Made by a program: the position numbers and the translations under genes. A stretch of DNA of 12,963 bases, taken from an uncultured Bacilli bacterium. Its GTDB lineage: Bacteria; Bacillota_I; Bacilli_A; RF39; UBA660. Within the stretch, counting starts at the first letter, position 1. Each line of letters starts with the position of its first letter. The stretch spans positions 1-12,963 of the forward strand of contig CANRAC010000017.1 of assembly GCA_947628495.1 (NCBI GenBank), written 5' to 3'. Under the pieces are notes generated by a model. The model did no database searches. It had not been told where the DNA came from and saw only the letters and a list, made by a program, of their open reading frames with translations. Shown here piece by piece: positions 1 to 6,911 of the stretch.

Positions 1-827
1 TTCTCATCTAAAGAATAAATGACTTTACCTTTTTTTAAAAATAAACTTGCAATATCTTTAGCACTTACTAAATAACCTCCCGCATTGCCTCGCACATCAA
101 TAATTAAGCTTTCGATATGATCTTCATTTTCTAACTTTTTTAAAGTTTTACTAAATTGTTTACTGGTCGTAGAAGAGAAAGTACTTATTTGCATATAACC
201 TATCTTTTTATTATTTTGTTCAATCACTTTACTATCAACAGAAGGCACATATAAATTATCTTTTTCCACAGTCACGGTAATTTCTTCGTCGTCTCTTAAT
301 AAAGTAATATTAAATTTTCCTTTTATATCTTTTATTTTATCGGCTATATATTCATTATCTTTATCCGTTAAATCTTCATCATTTATTTTAATTATTTTAT
401 CATTGACTTGCATACCAGCTTCCTGGGCCGGAGAATCTTCAAAGACATCATAAATGATTTTATCTTGATATATCTCTATACCTATCCCTAAATATTCCCC
501 GGTTAATTTTTCTAATAATTCGTTAGTTTGTTCCTCATCTAAATGTTCTGTATAATCGTCTCCTAAGTAAGCAAACATGGCATTAATAGCACTATCAACT
601 AGTTCTTGTTCATCAACATCTTCATAATATTCATCTAAAATAGAAGAATAAACTTCTAAGAATTCATTAACATGTTCATTTTTCGAAACACCAACGGGTG
701 TACCGTAGTGTTTATAAAAAATCATTCCAGTAGCTACAGTACACAAAAGACCAGTAATAATAACTATAACAATTACTTCTAATAATTTAAAGCCATAAGC
801 ATTTTTTCTTCTTTTCTTTTCGGCCAT
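1..827 (-). CDS. S41 family C-terminal processing peptidase (CtpA-like), 3' end outside the window
   Basis: This is the N-terminal 275 codons of a membrane-anchored, PDZ-containing serine protease that would act on the outer face of the membrane. The ATG at 827 follows AGGTGAG six bases upstream. Residues 1-12 are basic, and residues 13-38 form one hydrophobic segment that starts GFKLLEV. Residues about 55-107 are the S41 N-terminal helical region, with the LGDDYTEHL signature near 88-96. Residues about 112-190 are a PDZ domain with GIGIEI and SPAQEAGM. The protease core begins at about 208 with IGYMQISTF and includes DVRGNAGGYL at 244-253, the conserved strand-loop of the family. The catalytic Ser and Lys lie beyond base 1, so activity cannot be judged here. 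The gene is separated from the upstream thioredoxin-like gene by a candidate terminator and promoter. The family assignment is secure. The N-terminus is odd because it resembles a type IV prepilin signal. Confidence 0.9.
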   Translation of the reverse strand, partial: MAEKKRRKNAYGFKLLEVIVIVIITGLLCTVATGMIFYKHYGTPVGVSKNEHVNEFLEVYSSILDEYYEDVDEQELVDSAINAMFAYLGDDYTEHLDEEQTNELLEKLTGEYLGIGIEIYQDKIIYDVFEDSPAQEAGMQVNDKIIKINDEDLTDKDNEYIADKIKDIKGKFNITLLRDDEEITVTVEKDNLYVPSVDSKVIEQNNKKIGYMQISTFSSTTSKQFSKTLKKLENEDHIESLIIDVRGNAGGYLVSAKDIASLFLKKGKVIYSLDE

Positions 828-856
828 TATGTACTCACCTATCTTTATGCAATTTT

Positions 857-884
857 ATAATATCATACCCTTATCAAAAGTTAA
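857..884 (-). promoter_or_regulatory. Candidate promoter of the S41 protease gene
   Basis: Read on the minus strand, TTAACT (879-884) and TATTAT (857-862) are separated by 16 bases. Transcription would start about 20 bases upstream of the ATG at 827. The site lies directly after the candidate terminator of the preceding gene, which fits an independent transcription unit. It is a consensus match only, in AT-rich sequence. Confidence 0.4.
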
Positions 885-886
885 AG

Positions 887-913
887 AAAAAAGTAATACT
901 CTTTTGTACTACT
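887..913 (-). terminator. Candidate intrinsic terminator of the thioredoxin-like gene
   Basis: On the minus strand the stem AGTAGTA / TATTACT (7 pairs, one G-U) closes an 8-base loop and is followed by six T. The stem begins inside the stop codon of the upstream gene. It is AT-rich and therefore weak, but its position and T-run are right. Confidence 0.45.
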
Positions 914-1418
914 CCTCTTCAACATCTAATTCATTTTTAATCTTATCTATGCCCTCGATATATTTGGCAATTTGTCCATCTTTAAATTTAATTAAAGTAT
1001 AATCTCCTACTTTTAACTCCGCTGTTTTAGTGGCTTTTGAATTGACATTTTCTGGATCATAAAATTGCTTATTCATATAATCATCCAAATCAGCTTGATA
1101 TATCTTCAGATGATCTTCTTTTTGTAAATAACTAGTTACCATATTGGCTAAATCCAAAGCTTTTTCATCACTCTTCTTATAAGCTAATATATAGTATTGG
1201 TCATATGGTCTATTAAAAGCGGAACCTAGGATTGTAATATCATAATTAAATTCTACTTCTTCTGTTTTCGTATTATCATCTTTTTTAAAGAAGTCTTTAG
1301 ATACAAATATCTTAGTAACAAAATAAATAGCTACTATACTTAAAATAACAACTAATAAGACAATAATAAATCTTTTTACTACTTTATTTTCTTCGGTCTC
1401 AATTCTTTTTTTACTCAT
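909..1418 (-). CDS. Membrane-anchored thioredoxin-fold-like protein without cysteines
   Basis: This is a 169-residue protein with no family I can name with certainty. Residues 1-16 are charged, residues 17-37 form a single membrane segment, and residues 38-169 would face outward (a signal-anchor layout). The exposed part reads as strand (YYILAYKK, 76-83), helix (about 86-100), strand (IYQADLD, 106-112), a variable loop, then strand and turn (YTLIKFKDGQIAKYIEG, 141-157). This is the order of a thioredoxin fold, where the last piece corresponds to the usual strand-strand-glycine end. There is no Cys anywhere, so redox chemistry of the CxxC kind is ruled out, and a structural or chaperone role is more likely. 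The start is supported by GGTGAAG five bases upstream of the ATG. It lies between the surface-protein gene and the S41 protease, both envelope genes. The thioredoxin-like reading is an inference from the pattern. Confidence 0.7.
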   Translation of the reverse strand: MSKKRIETEENKVVKRFIIVLLVVILSIVAIYFVTKIFVSKDFFKKDDNTKTEEVEFNYDITILGSAFNRPYDQYYILAYKKSDEKALDLANMVTSYLQKEDHLKIYQADLDDYMNKQFYDPENVNSKATKTAELKVGDYTLIKFKDGQIAKYIEGIDKIKNELDVEEE

Positions 1419-1436
1419 TTTTTCTTCACCACAATA

Positions 1437-1465
1437 ATTATATAAAAAATATGGTTATAAAGCAA
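1437..1465 (-). promoter_or_regulatory. Candidate promoter of the thioredoxin-like gene
   Basis: Read on the minus strand, TTGCTT (1460-1465) is followed after 17 bases by a perfect TATAAT (1437-1442). The predicted start falls next to the ribosome binding site at 1424-1430, giving a very short leader, so the call is tentative. Confidence 0.35.
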
Positions 1466-1477
1466 ATAAAATTATCA

Positions 1478-1507
1478 AAGAAAAAGCAAAACATTAATTA
1501 TTTTTGC
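1478..1507 (-). terminator. Weak candidate terminator after the cohesin-like gene
   Basis: On the minus strand GCAAAA / TTTTGC (1502-1507 with 1486-1491) closes a 10-base loop and is followed by TTTTTCTTT. The stem begins inside the last codons of the gene. It has only two G-C pairs, so it may be leaky. Confidence 0.3.
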
Positions 1508-2943
1508 CTTTTATTTTTCTTCGGTTTTTCCTCTAAGATATTATACATATCTTCATCATTTTCATCTTCCATTACTTCGTCTACAATTTTTTCTTCATCG
1601 ATAATATCATCTTTACCTTCATCTAAACCTTCATCGGATTGACTTAATTTTTCTAATATATTTTTAATTTTCTTTTTCCGTTTAGAATTTTTAACACATA
1701 ACCCAATTATTATCGCAAAGCATAGTAATAAGACACCACCAGCTGCTAAGATAATAATGCTATACAATTCTTTTTCCTTATATATTAAGTCAGCCTGTTC
1801 AGCATTATAAACTTGCAGTGAATGATTTTTACTATCAAAAGTATAATAATCTTTCTCGCCTGTTTCTACATCCATACCATAAATTATTGCAAAACGGGAA
1901 TCTTTAGCTAATTTAAGTCCTTTAACTTTTGCCCCATTTAGATCAACTTCGTATTTTTTGTAATTAGCAAAATCGTATCCTTGCGGTCCTTTGGTAATAT
2001 CCATGGGATAAAAATTAATATTACTAAATTTTACTTCTTGATACAATGTAAAAGTATCTTTCTTTTCATTATATATATATAAAGCAATTTTTCCTTTTGA
2101 ATCTTTTAATCCTACTAAAGTATATTTGGTAATTTCACTATAAAAAGCGGGTACTTCGATACCATCAATTGTTATCGTTTTATCTTCATAATTATTTGGT
2201 TTTTCTAAATTATCCTTATTACGAACTACGGTGTAAGTTTTCCCATTGATTTTCTTTTTTAGGGGATTTTTTTCTTCCACATTAGCTTTGATTACATAAG
2301 TTCTCGTACTACCATTTTCGGCTGTAACTACGACATTTAAAGTATTAGTTCCTTCGGTTACAGCCACATCGCCAGCACCTGTGATTTTCGCAGTTTCATC
2401 TTCGGTTTTAGCATTAATTTTTACACTAGTTACATCACTAGCTAAATTTAGCGTATACTCCAAAGTTTCTCTATTAAATTCGGGAGATAGCTCATAGCCT
2501 TCCACACTTAAAGAAGCCAGATAATCGTTAGTCTTTAAAACTTTATTAGCACTTTCTCCGACAGTAACGGAAGTTTGGGCGGAAAGTGATCCCGAAGAAT
2601 CTCCTTCATAAGCACCGCTGGCACTAAAAGTTCCACTACCTTGAGACTTGGCTTTAAAAGTGAAAACTACCGATTTACCACTTTCAATAATACAATATAA
2701 ACCATTACAATCTCCGGAAGCCGATACGAAAGTAAAACGATCTTGATCATAACTTAAAGAAAATGTTCCCATATCTGCTTGGCCAAATCCGACTGCCTTA
2801 GCCGTTATTTTTACCGTTGATCCTACGCCTACATTACCAGAAGATTTGCTAAGCGACAAAGAGGCGGCGTGAACGCCACCTACTAAAACAAAGTAACTAA
2901 TTAATAGAAATATTCCTAATTTTAAAGGTTTAATTTTTTGCAT
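1498..2943 (-). CDS. Type I membrane surface protein with cohesin-like and cadherin-like beta-sandwich domains
   Basis: This is a 481-residue protein that I read as a membrane-tethered surface receptor. Residues 1-27 are a signal peptide with cleavage likely after VHA. Residues 28-128 resemble a cohesin module, with VGVGSTVKITAKA, the typical SLSYDQDRFTFVSASG turn and a closing SAQTSVTVG strand. A Cys79/Cys84 pair could form a small disulfide loop. Residues 139-222 are a cadherin-like beta-sandwich repeat, with LASLSVEGYELSPEF, LEYTL, GTNTLNVVVTAENG and RTYVIKA. Residues 230-390 are an unassigned exposed region. Residues 393-418 are a membrane segment, followed by a KRKKK stop-transfer and an acidic cytoplasmic tail with a basic end. 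The ATG at 2943 follows GGGG seven bases upstream; an upstream in-frame alternative start would overlap the preceding gene and add unlikely residues before the signal peptide. The preceding gene ends 13 bases upstream and encodes a dockerin-bearing glucosaminidase, so the two are probably co-expressed and may bind each other. The cohesin module is shorter than classical ones, so that label is moderately sure. Confidence 0.8.
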   Translation of the reverse strand: MQKIKPLKLGIFLLISYFVLVGGVHAASLSLSKSSGNVGVGSTVKITAKAVGFGQADMGTFSLSYDQDRFTFVSASGDCNGLYCIIESGKSVVFTFKAKSQGSGTFSASGAYEGDSSGSLSAQTSVTVGESANKVLKTNDYLASLSVEGYELSPEFNRETLEYTLNLASDVTSVKINAKTEDETAKITGAGDVAVTEGTNTLNVVVTAENGSTRTYVIKANVEEKNPLKKKINGKTYTVVRNKDNLEKPNNYEDKTITIDGIEVPAFYSEITKYTLVGLKDSKGKIALYIYNEKKDTFTLYQEVKFSNINFYPMDITKGPQGYDFANYKKYEVDLNGAKVKGLKLAKDSRFAIIYGMDVETGEKDYYTFDSKNHSLQVYNAEQADLIYKEKELYSIIILAAGGVLLLCFAIIIGLCVKNSKRKKKIKNILEKLSQSDEGLDEGKDDIIDEEKIVDEVMEDENDEDMYNILEEKPKKNKRQK

Positions 2944-2956
2944 ATCTCTTCCCCTT

Positions 2957-4705
2957 CTATTGTTCAATATCAGCAATATTTAAGATTTTTTTCTTCATGG
3001 CTACTAAGTCAGATAAAGATATTTTTCCATCTTTATTAATATCAGCAGCTTTTTGATTATTATCATTTAAGTTATTATAACCTAAAATATATTTCTTGGA
3101 TTGCACTAAATCACCTAAACTTATTTTAGAATCAGCATTTAAATCACCATATAGGATAACGGTATAAGTTTTACCATTTATCACGAAAGTATCGCCTGTT
3201 GCTAAATTGTCATGGCATTTGGTACTAACTTCCGCACCATTATTTCGCAAAGAGGTAACAAAACTATCAACACTCATGCCCTCTTTAACACCACTAATGT
3301 ATGTGCCATCAGTTTTAAGACCAATACTGTTTACCACCGCATTAGAATCCACCGTCGGACTTTGAGGAGTAGAAACATCTTCACTACTTACGCTATTTGG
3401 ATCAAATCCTGTATCTGGAAGAGTTGTATTTTGCGGCATATTATTATATACCGGTATTGCAAATTTAAAGTTATTATCTAGTAAATTCATTTTTTCATAA
3501 GAATTATAAGTTGATACTGACTCACTAAAGACTGCTTTAATGTTAGTCATATAACCATGGGTTAAAGCTTTGTAAGCACTATTTGGAGCCACATTAAATC
3601 TTTGAAAATAATTAGTATATTGACCTTGACCTATATAGGAAGAGGCAATAAACTCCGCACCACCTTTAATAGAGGATTCGATACTACGCCAAGGGCGTCC
3701 ATAAGTTGTACTACTACCATCGGCTCCGCCATTAGCCCAAACAAGGCCTTTTAACACAGGAGAAGATCCAGTAGTAGCGCCAATGTTATAAACATTATAT
3801 AAGCCACTATAAGTTTTGCCATCATAAGTAAACTCGGCACCACTTGTTGCTTTACTATCGCCCCGATTCACTCCTACTTCCTGGCGCACACGACTTGCTA
3901 AATAAATAGGATTGGCATTGTAAGTACTACCAGCATTAACAAAAGTGCTAGCATAGTCCCCCATGTTGCCACCCCCAAAAACATTACGAACAGCATCTTC
4001 ACTTTGATAAGCCGCATCATAATTTAACTTTTCGAACATAAAGACATGTTTTTCATCTAAGAAATTACGAGGATCCATATAATAGGCGACAACACCTGGA
4101 GCAGCAGCATACCAAGTGCTACCCTCTAAAACTTTAAAAGTTTGGGTATTAGGATCATAAGAACCTGGAGCAGTTGATTTCCAACCATCATAATTTGTTT
4201 CGATTAAACTAACTCCTACAACGCTTTCTAAAGCTACACTGTTTGACCAATCTAAGCCGGTTTGAACAGCTTCAAATTGCCAATTAGGATGCTTTTCATG
4301 CAATTCAGTTAAATAATCCCAATAAGAAGCGGGAAAACCTAAACGTTCTAATTCTTTTTCATAATCAGTAGAGGCTACAGTATTGCCACTGCTTTTAGAG
4401 TATTTTGATATATATATTCCACAAATGTAACCTGTTCTACCATCATAATTTATTGCATACCATCCGCCAGAACAGCCGGAAATAGAGGCAGGAGAACCAC
4501 TAGTTAATTCTACTTCAGTATTATAAGCTAATTCACCTATCTTTTCATAACTTGTTCCTGGTCCTTCTCTAACTGAAAGTCCATCAGATGCAATAACCTT
4601 TCCGTAATATTTAATAGCTGCACTTACTACTAAAGGAGATATAATATACGAAAAGAACATCATAGCAAGCATTAATTTACTAATAATCTTCGTTAATTTT
4701 TTCAT
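2957..4705 (-). CDS. Secreted SH3b / GH73 endo-beta-N-acetylglucosaminidase with C-terminal dockerin
   Basis: This is a 582-residue autolysin-type enzyme expected to cleave the glycan strand of peptidoglycan outside the cell. The signal peptide is residues 1-30. An SH3b wall-binding domain spans about 33-101 (GLSVREGPG, GWYAINYDGRTGYI). A linker motif runs 114-152 (FPASYWDYLTELHEKHPNW, often found in front of this catalytic domain). The GH73 glucosaminidase domain spans about 195-420, with ASRVRQEVG placing the likely acid Glu at 276. After a Pro/Ser/Thr-rich linker at 425-455, residues 457-518 form the small module common before dockerins (TDGTYISGVKEGMS, NGKTYTVILYG). The dockerin spans about 520-576 and has two calcium loops, DLNADSKISLGD (521-532) and DINKDGKISLSD (555-566); the first has Ser instead of the usual Gly. 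AGGAGG lies nine bases before the ATG at 4705. The next gene encodes a membrane protein with a cohesin-like domain, the expected partner type for a dockerin. Confidence 0.93.
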   Translation of the reverse strand: MKKLTKIISKLMLAMMFFSYIISPLVVSAAIKYYGKVIASDGLSVREGPGTSYEKIGELAYNTEVELTSGSPASISGCSGGWYAINYDGRTGYICGIYISKYSKSSGNTVASTDYEKELERLGFPASYWDYLTELHEKHPNWQFEAVQTGLDWSNSVALESVVGVSLIETNYDGWKSTAPGSYDPNTQTFKVLEGSTWYAAAPGVVAYYMDPRNFLDEKHVFMFEKLNYDAAYQSEDAVRNVFGGGNMGDYASTFVNAGSTYNANPIYLASRVRQEVGVNRGDSKATSGAEFTYDGKTYSGLYNVYNIGATTGSSPVLKGLVWANGGADGSSTTYGRPWRSIESSIKGGAEFIASSYIGQGQYTNYFQRFNVAPNSAYKALTHGYMTNIKAVFSESVSTYNSYEKMNLLDNNFKFAIPVYNNMPQNTTLPDTGFDPNSVSSEDVSTPQSPTVDSNAVVNSIGLKTDGTYISGVKEGMSVDSFVTSLRNNGAEVSTKCHDNLATGDTFVINGKTYTVILYGDLNADSKISLGDLVQSKKYILGYNNLNDNNQKAADINKDGKISLSDLVAMKKKILNIADIEQ

Positions 4706-4739
4706 TTGTCACAACCTCCTTTTATCTAATAACATAAAA

Positions 4740-4748
4740 ATTATATCA
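4740..4748 (-). promoter_or_regulatory. Extended -10 promoter of the glucosaminidase operon
   Basis: The minus strand reads TGATATAAT, a perfect TGnTATAAT extended -10. No good -35 lies 17 bases upstream, which is tolerated for this class. Transcription would begin near 4733, giving a leader of about 28 bases that includes AGGAGG at 4715-4720. Confidence 0.6.
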
Positions 4749-4795
4749 AATAAAAGTCGAAAAAAATTAATTTAGGCAGAAAAATTGCTATTATT

Positions 4796-4810
4796 GACAC
4801 ATTTTGTGTC
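4796..4810. promoter_or_regulatory. 15-bp palindrome, candidate operator in the divergent region
   Basis: GACACA-TTT-TGTGTC is a perfect 6-bp inverted repeat with a 3-bp centre. It overlaps a consensus TTGACA at 4794-4799, lies upstream of the TATAAT used by the plus-strand LCP gene, and sits about 50 bp upstream of the minus-strand -10. A dimeric repressor or activator bound here could affect both directions. No regulator gene is in the window. Function is inferred from symmetry and position only. Confidence 0.4.
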
Positions 4811-4813
4811 TAG

Positions 4814-4842
4814 TTGTATTTAAATAGGAATTATTGTATAAT
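4814..4842 (+). promoter_or_regulatory. Promoter of the LCP gene
   Basis: TTGTAT (4814-4819) and a perfect TATAAT (4837-4842) are 17 bases apart, about 30 bases before the ATG at 4872. A second, weaker pair is TTGACA (4794-4799) with TATTTA (4817-4822), also 17 apart. Which one is used cannot be decided by eye. Confidence 0.55.
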
Positions 4843-4871
4843 TTATAATTATAATAAAAAAGAGGTTATAT

Positions 4872-6836
4872 ATGAAAATATTATTTAATAAATTAAAAAA
4901 ATGTAATAGACCCCTGCTTATTATTTTTATAGTTTCTTTAATAATCTATCTTATAAGTTTTGGACTTTTTACCATAAGTTTATTACGTCTTGCTGATATA
5001 GAGACAATCATTAGAATTGCTTGTATAATATTATTCTTTTTATATCTTTTGGGATTTTTAATTGGTGGTCTCATTTCTTTAATAACCAAAAGAAACAAGA
5101 CTTTAATAAGTTTAATAGGCATTACCTTTTTATTAGCAACAGCTTTTGGTTTTATATCTTATCATATAAACAAGACATATAGTAAAGTTGATACTATTAG
5201 CAAAAAGTATGTTACTTATACGGCTGATATGATAGCTTTACAAAATACGAACGAAAAAGATATTAAAAAAATTGGCCAAATAAGCGATAAAACGGATATT
5301 GAAGGTTACATTCTAGCTAATAAAATGATTAAAAAGGAAAATATCAATCAAAAAAATATTGTGAAATATGATGATTATTACGAAATGCTTACGGCCCTAT
5401 ATGCCAAAGAAATAGATGCTTGTTTTATTACTAATAACTATAGCATTATCTACTCTTCCGAAGAATTATTTGCTAATATTTCCAGTGATATTAAAGTAGT
5501 CAAAGAATATAGTGAAAAACGAGAAAACCAAGATAATATTAAAACAACCCAAGCTCAAGGAAAAAAATTAACGGAACCTTTCACTTTGCTCCTTTTAGGA
5601 GTAGATTCTGAAAAAGATGGCTTGAATGCTAATCAAGCTTTTAATGGTGATACCCTAATGATGATTACTTTTAATCCCAACACTTTAAATGCGACGATGT
5701 TTAGTATTCCCCGAGATACTTATGTACCAATTGCTTGTCGTAATGGGGCTAAAAACAAAATAAATTCTTCAGCTGCCGGCGGAACTAAGTGTGTTATTGA
5801 TACGATTGAAGACTTAACTGATATTGCTATTGATTATTACGTTAAAATCAATTTTAAAGGAGTTGTGGATTTAGTTGATGCTATCGGAGGTGTCGATATA
5901 GACGTGCCTGTTTCCTTCTGTGAACAAAATTCCGATCGCCTTTTTGGTGATAAAGAAATCTGTTTAAAAAAAGGAATGCAACATCTAGATGGGGAAGCAG
6001 CATTAGCTTTCTCAAGACATCGTAAAACTTTACCACGTGGCGATTTCCAAAGAGTTGAACATCAACAAATGGTGGTAGAAGCCATAGCAGGCAAAGCGAA
6101 GACAATAAATAGCGTAAATGAATTTTATGATATTTTAGATGCCGTAAGTAAAAACATTGATACGAATATGACTACTAATCAAATGTTATCTTTCTACAAT
6201 GTTCTAAAAAAGATGTTGACTACTTCTAATAGTGCAATAACAATTGATCATACCACTTTAGTCGGAAACGACTTAATGATGTATAATTCTAGCACACGCA
6301 TGAACATGTATACTTTCCAATATAACAAATCTAGTTTAAAAGAGATTGTTGATTTAATGAAAGTTAATCTCGAACTTAAAGAACCCGAATTAATTAAAAG
6401 CTTTAATTTCTCTATTAACGAAGAATATCAAACAACCATCGCCGGACAAAGTGCTAACGTAAAACCTGAAGCCTCTACCGAGTTAATGCCCAACTTAGTA
6501 GGTGAAAGTCAAACCTACGCCCAAAACTGGGCTAACGCGCGCAACATTACTCTTAGTATTAATTATATTTCCGAAGGAGTTCACTATAATGAAAACTCAG
6601 AAGACGGAACAATAGTTACTCAAAGTGTTGTAGTTAAAACGCCGCTTGATAGTGTAAAAGCTTTAACAATTGGTGTCATTAAACACCAAGAAACTAAAGA
6701 GGATAATAAAGCTTCCAGTGAAACCTCAGATGAAAAGAAATCCGAAGAGAAAAATGAATCTAATAATTCGGCAAGTAGTACTGATTCTACTGACGATAGA
6801 GAAAATGAAATACCCGATATTCCTGGTTTAAACTAA
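4872..6836 (+). CDS. LytR-CpsA-Psr (LCP) family glycopolymer transferase with extra SBP-like and PASTA-like domains
   Basis: LCP enzymes move polyprenyl-phosphate-linked glycopolymers such as teichoic acids onto peptidoglycan at the outer membrane face. This 654-residue protein is about twice the usual length. Three membrane segments lie at about 14-38, 48-71 and 78-98, giving an exposed C-terminal part. Residues about 105-218 resemble a degenerate family-3 solute-binding domain (IKKIGQISDKTDIEGYI, NIVKYDDYYEMLTALYAKEIDACFI). The LCP core spans about 236-410: LLLLGVDS, NGDT with Asp260, SIPRDTYVPI with Arg281, VVDLVDAIGGVDIDVP, FSRHR with Arg382 and Arg384, and RGDFQRVEHQQ with Arg389, Asp391, Arg394 and Gln398. 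These phosphate- and metal-binding residues all look intact. Residues about 538-604 resemble a PASTA repeat (MPNLVGES..A..WA), followed by a Ser/Asp/Glu-rich tail. GAGG lies about six bases before the ATG. A terminator begins in the stop codon, so the gene is monocistronic, divergent from the glucosaminidase operon. The LCP call is certain; the two extra domains are inferred from sequence pattern. Confidence 0.93.
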   Translation: MKILFNKLKKCNRPLLIIFIVSLIIYLISFGLFTISLLRLADIETIIRIACIILFFLYLLGFLIGGLISLITKRNKTLISLIGITFLLATAFGFISYHINKTYSKVDTISKKYVTYTADMIALQNTNEKDIKKIGQISDKTDIEGYILANKMIKKENINQKNIVKYDDYYEMLTALYAKEIDACFITNNYSIIYSSEELFANISSDIKVVKEYSEKRENQDNIKTTQAQGKKLTEPFTLLLLGVDSEKDGLNANQAFNGDTLMMITFNPNTLNATMFSIPRDTYVPIACRNGAKNKINSSAAGGTKCVIDTIEDLTDIAIDYYVKINFKGVVDLVDAIGGVDIDVPVSFCEQNSDRLFGDKEICLKKGMQHLDGEAALAFSRHRKTLPRGDFQRVEHQQMVVEAIAGKAKTINSVNEFYDILDAVSKNIDTNMTTNQMLSFYNVLKKMLTTSNSAITIDHTTLVGNDLMMYNSSTRMNMYTFQYNKSSLKEIVDLMKVNLELKEPELIKSFNFSINEEYQTTIAGQSANVKPEASTELMPNLVGESQTYAQNWANARNITLSINYISEGVHYNENSEDGTIVTQSVVVKTPLDSVKALTIGVIKHQETKEDNKASSETSDEKKSEEKNESNNSASSTDSTDDRENEIPDIPGLN

Positions 6837-6859
6837 TCTACCGTAAGGGTAGATTTTTT
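6835..6859 (+). terminator. Intrinsic terminator of the LCP gene
   Basis: AATCTACC / GGTAGATT form an 8-bp perfect stem (6835-6842 with 6848-6855) around the loop GTAAG, running into TTTTTT (6854-6859). The stem starts in the TAA stop codon. Confidence 0.85.
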
Positions 6860-6860
6860 A

Positions 6861-6889
6861 TTGCTATAATTTTTAACTAAGAGTATTAT
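6861..6889 (+). promoter_or_regulatory. Candidate promoter of the Panacea-domain gene
   Basis: TTGCTA (6861-6866) and TATTAT (6884-6889) are 17 bases apart and follow the LCP terminator immediately. The start would fall just upstream of AGGAGG at 6899. Confidence 0.5.
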
Positions 6890-6898
6890 ATCTAATAC

Positions 6899-6904
6899 AG
6901 GAGG
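6899..6904 (+). promoter_or_regulatory. Ribosome binding site that fixes the Panacea start at 6912
   Basis: A perfect AGGAGG lies seven bases before the ATG at 6912, the ideal distance. The other ATG, at 6917, lies 12 bases away and is in the other frame. This decides the start and reveals the frame problem described for the gene. Confidence 0.8.
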
Positions 6905-6911
6905 AATAATT

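Noticed and set aside
1451..1642. Plus-strand open frame of 63 codons, very rich in Ser
   Set aside because: It is antisense to the acidic tail of the surface-protein gene. Its Ser-rich product is the mirror of GAA/GAT codons, and there is no convincing ribosome binding site.
3212..3481. Plus-strand open frame of 89 codons inside the glucosaminidase gene
   Set aside because: It lies antisense across the linker and pre-dockerin module, its composition is not protein-like and it shows no recognisable domain.
4796..4810. The palindrome as a transcription terminator
   Set aside because: It lies upstream of both divergent genes, has only six pairs with a 3-base loop, and lacks a T-run on either strand.
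5881..6105. Minus-strand open frame of 74 codons inside the LCP core
   Set aside because: It is antisense to the most conserved part of the LCP domain, which fully explains the coding signal.
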